A DNA stretch of 9,522 nt, from the NCBI GenBank assembly GCA_003242495.1, contig QGUO01000115.1, positions 1 to 9,522 on the forward strand, written 5' to 3'. The notes beneath the pieces were generated by a model. The model saw only the letters and a program-made list of their open reading frames with translations, had not been told where the DNA came from and did not search any database. The stretch is from Pseudomonadota bacterium (GTDB lineage Bacteria > Pseudomonadota > Gammaproteobacteria > Steroidobacterales > Steroidobacteraceae). Numbering within the stretch: position 1 is the stretch's first letter; the number at the start of each line of letters is the position of its first letter. Shown here piece after piece: positions 5,625 through 9,522 of this stretch. The translations under genes and the position numbers were made by a program.

Positions 5625-8600
5625 ATGCAGTACGAGCAGCAATCCCCTCCCGATGCGACGCTCGTGAAAGCGCAGGGAAGGCAGGAGGTCCTTTACACCC
5701 TCACCGATCGGTTGCATCGAGCGCAGGCCTGTGAGGACGTCCTGGACGCTTCGTTCTGGGCATTGATACGCGGCCTGTCTTGCGATCGCGCCGCGGTGCT
5801 GCTCATGGACGCCTCGGCCACCCTGCACGTGGCCGCCTCACACGGTCTGTCGGAACATTACGGTCGCAGCGTGCAGGCCCACTCACCCTGGGCGCCCACC
5901 GATCCCGATCCGCGGCCGATCTGTCTGGGGAGCCTGCGCGACGATGTGCCCGGGAACTTCAGGGACGCCACGCTCGCCGAGGGCGTTGCGGCCATCGCCT
6001 TCATTCCGCTTACCCTCGACGGTCGGCTGATCGGCGAGTTCATGGTTTGCTTCGATGCGCCGCATCGCTTCGACGCGGCGGACATCGAGTTCGCCCTGAC
6101 CGTCGCGCGCCAGCTGGCGTTCTCGATGGGACACTTGCGTGACCTGGCGCGCCTGCGTGACACACAGGAGCAACTCATGACCATGTTCAACGTGATCAGT
6201 GTTGGCATGGCGGAAGTGGAGACCACGTCGCGTCGCCTGAAGCGCGTCAACCTGCCCCTGTGCAAGCTGCTGGGCTTCACGGAAGATGAGCTGCTGGCAC
6301 GGATGCTCGACGATCTGATTCACCCGGATGACCGGGCGCGGCATGCGGGCGCCTACGATCGCCTGCTCGCCTCGGCCGAGCCCTACGCGATCGAGCAGCG
6401 TTTCGTGCGCAAGGACGGCCAGGCCGTCTGGGTGCTCGTCACGGCGAATGTCATACGCGACGGCCCGCGCCGGCGCGTGTACGCCACCATCCACGACATC
6501 GACCAGCGCAAGCACGCCGAGCAGGCGCTGCAGCGCGCCGCCGAAGTCGATGCATTCCGCTTGCAACTGGCGGATACCCTGCGCGCGCTGTCGGATCCGG
6601 CGCGGATCCAAACCGAGGCGGCGGGCCTGCTCGGACGCCATCTGCACGTCGGTCGCTGCTACCACTGCAGCGTCACCGCCGAGGGCACGACCGGGATCAT
6701 CACCCGCGACTATGTCGCGCCCGGTCGACGCAGCGCAGTGGGCACGTACCACCTCGAGGCCTTCGGTGCGCGCCTGCTCGAACGCCTGCACGCCGGGCAG
6801 GTGGTGAGCGTGGCGGACGTGTGCAGCGAGGCGACACTCTCGGTCGACGAGCTGGCCGCCTATGAAGTGCTGGACGTGCGCGCCTTCGTCAGCGTGCCGC
6901 TGGTGAAGGACGGGCGTCTGGTCGCCGTGTTCAGCGTCGACTGTCCCGAGCCGCGCGCCTGGACGCCTGCGGACATCGCGCTGGTGCGCGAAACCGCAGA
7001 GCGAACCTGGATCGCGTTGGAGCGCGCACGGACCCAGCGTGCGCTGGTGGCTCATGCGGACCAGTTTCATACGCTGCTCGAGCACACCCCCATCGGCGTG
7101 TGTCTCGTGGATGCGGATCTGGTACTCCGCGAGCTCAATCCCGTGGCGCGCGCCGCGATCGGGAACGTTGCCGGCGGTGTGCTCGGGCGCGGGCTCGTCG
7201 AGATCATGCACAGCCTCTATGAAGGGCCGCGCGCCGAGGAGATCGTGCGCGGTTTCCGTCGCACCCTCGAGACCGGCCAACCTTTCATCGAGCCCGAGCG
7301 GGCAGAGCGGCGCATCGACCGTGACCGGACGGAGCACTACGCCTGGCGGCTCGATCGGATCCGGCTTTCCGACGGTCGCTTCGGCGTGGTGTGCTATTTC
7401 AGGAACGTCGGTGCGCAGGTCGAGGCACGGCAACTCATCGAACAGAGCCGCGACGCGTTGCGCGAGAGCGAGCAGCGGCTGCGGTTGATCGTGGAGGGCG
7501 CGCGGGATTTCGCCATCATCCTGCTCGATGCCGAGGGCCGCATCACCCGTTGGAACAGCGGGGCGCGCAATCTCCTCGGTTACGACAGCGAGGAAGTGAT
7601 CGGTCGACACGAAGGGCTCATTTTCACGCCCGAGGACCGCGCGGACTTCGCGCCCCAGCAGGAAATTGCCAGGGCGCTCGACGACGGCCGGGCGATCAAC
7701 GAGCGCTGGCACGTGCGCAAGGACGGCTCGCGCTTCTGGGGCAGCGGCCTGCTCATGACGCTGCGGCGTAGCGACGAACGGCCGAGCGGCTTCGTCAAGA
7801 TCATGCAGGATCGTACCGCGGCGCGCTTGGCGGAGGAGCGTCTGCGCGAGACCGATCGCCGCAAGGACGAATTCATCGCCATGCTCGCGCACGAGCTGCG
7901 CAACCCGCTCGCGCCGATCACCAATGCGGTACGGCTCCTGCAGCGCGACCCGAGCGACAATCCCGTGCAACAGGAAGCGCGGACCATCATCGAGCGCCAG
8001 GTGCGCCGCCTGGCGCGGCTGGTCGACGACCTGCTGGACATTTCGCGGATCACCACCGGCCGCGTGCGGCTGCAACGTGCGCGCATCGACATGCGTGCGG
8101 TCATCGAGCGCGCCGTGGAAAGCATCCGACCGAGCATCGAGCAGCAGCGGCATTCCCTGGAATGCGAGGTGTCACAGGAGCCGATCTGGGTGTGCGCCGA
8201 TGCCGTTCGGCTCGAGCAGGTGGTCGTGAACCTGTTGAGCAACGCCGCCAAGTACACCGAGCCAGGAGGACGCATCGAGCTCGGGCTGCGTCGCGAGGGC
8301 GAGCAGGCCGTGGTCACGGTGCGTGACACCGGCATCGGCATCGAGCCGGCTCTGTTGCCGCACGTGTTCGATTTGTTCACCCAGGCCGAACGCACCATGG
8401 CGCGCTCCTATGGCGGGCTCGGAATCGGCCTGGCGCTGGTACGGCGCCTGGTGCAGATGCATGGCGGCACGATCACTGCGCACAGCACGGTCGGGGAGGG
8501 CAGTGAGTTCATCGTGCGACTGCCGACCACGGCGCCGGCGCACGGCGTGCATCGGCCGGCGCCCGCGGCGTCGTCGCTTCAAGCCGCCGCACAACGCCTG

Positions 8601-8966
8601 CGCATGCTGGTGGTCGACGACAACGCGGATGCCGCCCGCAGTCTTGCGCTGCTGCTCACTGCGGCGGGTCACGAGGTGCGCGTGGCCTACGATGGGCTCG
8701 AGGCCCTGGAGGCGGCGCACGCGTTTCGTCCGGATCTGGCGTTCGTCGACATCGGGCTGCCGCAGCTCGATGGCTACGAGGTCGCCAGGCGCCTGAAGGC
8801 CGATCCGGCGCTCAGTGGCATCGAGCTGGCCGCCGTGAGCGGCTATGGGCAGGTCGAGGATCGTCGTCGCTCACGGGCGGCGGGTTTTCGTGCCCATCTG
8901 GTCAAGCCCGCCGGATTCGCGCAGGTCGAGCAGTTCATCGGCGAGGTGCTCGAGGACCGCACGTAG
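5625..8966 (+). CDS. Soluble hybrid sensor histidine kinase, GAF-PAS-GAF-PAS-PAS-HisKA-HATPase-REC
   Basis: Two-component sensor (1113 aa) that autophosphorylates on His and passes the phosphate to its own receiver domain. Approximate domain order: GAF 20-170, PAS/PAC 183-305, GAF 308-470, PAS 475-600, PAS/PAC 615-738, HisKA 745-812, HATPase 853-970 and receiver 990-1108. His756 lies in the H-box (His-Glu-Leu-Arg-Asn-Pro-Leu). The ATP site shows the N-box Asn869 to Asn873, Asp-Thr-Gly-Ile-Gly from 901 and a Gly-Leu-Gly-Ile-Gly lid near 930. The receiver has Asp998-Asp999, phosphoacceptor Asp1042, Ser1072 and Lys1094, all in place. No membrane helix or HAMP domain is seen, so it should sense a cytosolic signal. 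The PAS domains lack the LOV photoactive cysteine motif. No partner phosphotransferase or DNA-binding regulator is encoded here, and no sensed ligand can be deduced. The gene is divergent from cox3. Confidence 0.95.
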   Translation: MQYEQQSPPDATLVKAQGRQEVLYTLTDRLHRAQACEDVLDASFWALIRGLSCDRAAVLLMDASATLHVAASHGLSEHYGRSVQAHSPWAPTDPDPRPICLGSLRDDVPGNFRDATLAEGVAAIAFIPLTLDGRLIGEFMVCFDAPHRFDAADIEFALTVARQLAFSMGHLRDLARLRDTQEQLMTMFNVISVGMAEVETTSRRLKRVNLPLCKLLGFTEDELLARMLDDLIHPDDRARHAGAYDRLLASAEPYAIEQRFVRKDGQAVWVLVTANVIRDGPRRRVYATIHDIDQRKHAEQALQRAAEVDAFRLQLADTLRALSDPARIQTEAAGLLGRHLHVGRCYHCSVTAEGTTGIITRDYVAPGRRSAVGTYHLEAFGARLLERLHAGQVVSVADVCSEATLSVDELAAYEVLDVRAFVSVPLVKDGRLVAVFSVDCPEPRAWTPADIALVRETAERTWIALERARTQRALVAHADQFHTLLEHTPIGVCLVDADLVLRELNPVARAAIGNVAGGVLGRGLVEIMHSLYEGPRAEEIVRGFRRTLETGQPFIEPERAERRIDRDRTEHYAWRLDRIRLSDGRFGVVCYFRNVGAQVEARQLIEQSRDALRESEQRLRLIVEGARDFAIILLDAEGRITRWNSGARNLLGYDSEEVIGRHEGLIFTPEDRADFAPQQEIARALDDGRAINERWHVRKDGSRFWGSGLLMTLRRSDERPSGFVKIMQDRTAARLAEERLRETDRRKDEFIAMLAHELRNPLAPITNAVRLLQRDPSDNPVQQEARTIIERQVRRLARLVDDLLDISRITTGRVRLQRARIDMRAVIERAVESIRPSIEQQRHSLECEVSQEPIWVCADAVRLEQVVVNLLSNAAKYTEPGGRIELGLRREGEQAVVTVRDTGIGIEPALLPHVFDLFTQAERTMARSYGGLGIGLALVRRLVQMHGGTITAHSTVGEGSEFIVRLPTTAPAHGVHRPAPAASSLQAAAQRLRMLVVDDNADAARSLALLLTAAGHEVRVAYDGLEALEAAHAFRPDLAFVDIGLPQLDGYEVARRLKADPALSGIELAAVSGYGQVEDRRRSRAAGFRAHLVKPAGFAQVEQFIGEVLEDRT

Positions 8967-9042
8967 CGCGGCCCTCGCTGTTGCGGTGCATGGCCAAGTA
9001 GTCCATGATTTGGCGATCCATCGTTTTCGACCCTTCGGCATG

Positions 9043-9065
9043 ACGCCGCGCCACCGGCGCCGCGT
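9043..9065 (+). terminator. GC-rich hairpin after the kinase gene
   Basis: Positions 9043-9052 pair with 9056-9065 around a 3-nt loop, nine base pairs with one C-C mismatch, about 76 nt past the kinase stop. A second short hairpin follows (GACCG 9076-9080 with CGGTC 9084-9088). There is no T run, so the terminator call is weak; it may instead lie in the leader of the next gene. The rest of 8967-9104 shows no gene. Confidence 0.3.
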
Positions 9066-9104
9066 TCGCCTCTGAGACCGCGCCGGTCGCGTGGTCTGCG
9101 ACGA

Positions 9105-9522
9105 ATGCAAAAAACATCTCCGGACAAGGCCCGGCGGGCCACCCCGCGGCCGCCGCAAACGCGCTCGGGGCGGCGGCTGACGCCGGGACGCATGTTCGTC
9201 TACCGCGTGGCCGTGGTGCTCGCGTTCATCATCGTGCAATTCCTGTGGTACACGGGCCGCATCCGCGTCACGGGCGAGGAGCGCCTGGAGCAGGCGCTGC
9301 GCGAGCACGGCGCGGTCGTGCCGGTGTGCTGGCACCAGCACCTGCTCATCTGCGGGCGGTTCCTGGTGGCGGCGCGTCGCAGGCACGGCCTGAAGCCCGG
9401 GTTCATGATTTCTCCTTCCGTGGACGGCGAGGCGCCGTCCATGCTGGCGCGCGTGCATGGGGCCCACGTCGTGCGCGGTTCCGGCTCCTACACGGGCGTG
9501 CGCGCGGTGCGCGGTGTGTACC
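9105..9522 (+). CDS. Lysophospholipid acyltransferase-like protein (DUF374 type), partial at the right edge
   Basis: The frame is open from 9105 to the window end, giving 139 residues of a longer protein. A basic, Pro-rich N-terminus is followed by a hydrophobic segment at about residues 31-46 that should anchor it in the inner membrane. After that come Gly-Arg-Ile-Arg-Val-Thr-Gly, Cys-Trp-His77-Gln-His79-Leu-Leu, Ile-Ser-Pro-Ser-Val-Asp-Gly-Glu and Val-Val-Arg-Gly-Ser. This order (Trp-His, then Ser-x-x-x-Asp-Gly-Glu, then Val-Val-Arg-Gly-Ser) is that of DUF374 acyltransferases, related to lipid A and phospholipid acyltransferases, which move acyl chains onto membrane lipids. Start is uncertain: ATG 9105 lacks a clear ribosome site, while ATG 9192 would begin immediately before the membrane segment with only a weak GGGA. 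GC-rich third positions between the two favour 9105. The C-terminal half is not in the window. Confidence 0.7.
   Translation, partial: MQKTSPDKARRATPRPPQTRSGRRLTPGRMFVYRVAVVLAFIIVQFLWYTGRIRVTGEERLEQALREHGAVVPVCWHQHLLICGRFLVAARRRHGLKPGFMISPSVDGEAPSMLARVHGAHVVRGSGSYTGVRAVRGVY

Noticed and set aside
4520..5734. A 404-codon plus-strand frame opposite cox3
   Set aside because: Rich in His, Glu, Asp and Gln because it is antisense to membrane helices; cox3 is unambiguous on the other strand.
5883..8153. A 756-codon open frame on the minus strand opposite the kinase
   Set aside because: Same reason: low-complexity His/Arg/Ala composition, no recognisable domain, and complete overlap with the well-supported kinase.
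8935..9117. A small minus-strand frame with an ATG at 9032 preceded by AAGGG
   Set aside because: It runs into the kinase 3' end, has no recognisable feature, and its terminal part is the complement of conserved receiver-domain sequence.

Overview
This is a GC-rich window with dense, bacterial-style coding. The proteins point to an aerobic proteobacterium, most likely a gammaproteobacterium. Evidence for that is an aa3-type cytochrome oxidase subunit III whose motifs resemble the gammaproteobacterial form, a periplasmic quinohemoprotein dehydrogenase, a GAF/PAS hybrid histidine kinase and bacterial Ku. Genus and species cannot be read from the window.

Layout, left to right: (1) positions 1-286 hold no convincing gene, but contain inverted repeats that could form competing stems ahead of the first gene. 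(2) 287-2428 (+) encodes a PQQ- and heme c-containing alcohol dehydrogenase with a lipoprotein-like leader. (3) 2480-4397 (-) is a two-gene operon of two different Ku proteins. The upstream, shorter Ku (3612-4397) overlaps by 8 nt the downstream Ku (2480-3619), which starts at TTG and carries a C-terminal SAP-like DNA-binding domain. (4) 4398-4609 is non-coding and carries a 10-bp palindrome just before the first ku and a strong hairpin after cox3. (5) 4610-5488 (-) is cytochrome c oxidase subunit III, standing alone without the other oxidase subunits. (6) The divergent promoter region 5489-5624 contains a perfect 22-bp palindrome. (7) 5625-8966 (+) is a large soluble hybrid sensor kinase, GAF-PAS-GAF-PAS-PAS-HisKA-HATPase-REC. 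(8) 9105 to the right edge (+) is the start of a DUF374-like lysophospholipid acyltransferase, cut by the window end.

How they fit together: the dehydrogenase feeds electrons from periplasmic alcohol oxidation to cytochrome c, and the terminal oxidase to which subunit III belongs takes electrons from cytochrome c, so both could serve one respiratory chain. The two Ku proteins are DNA end-binding factors for non-homologous end joining; no LigD ligase is present here. The kinase shares a divergent control region with cox3, which suggests but does not prove a regulatory link. I found no mobile element, CRISPR array, tRNA or rRNA. The points most worth a second look are the paired-Ku operon, the 22-bp palindrome and the competing stems in the dehydrogenase leader.
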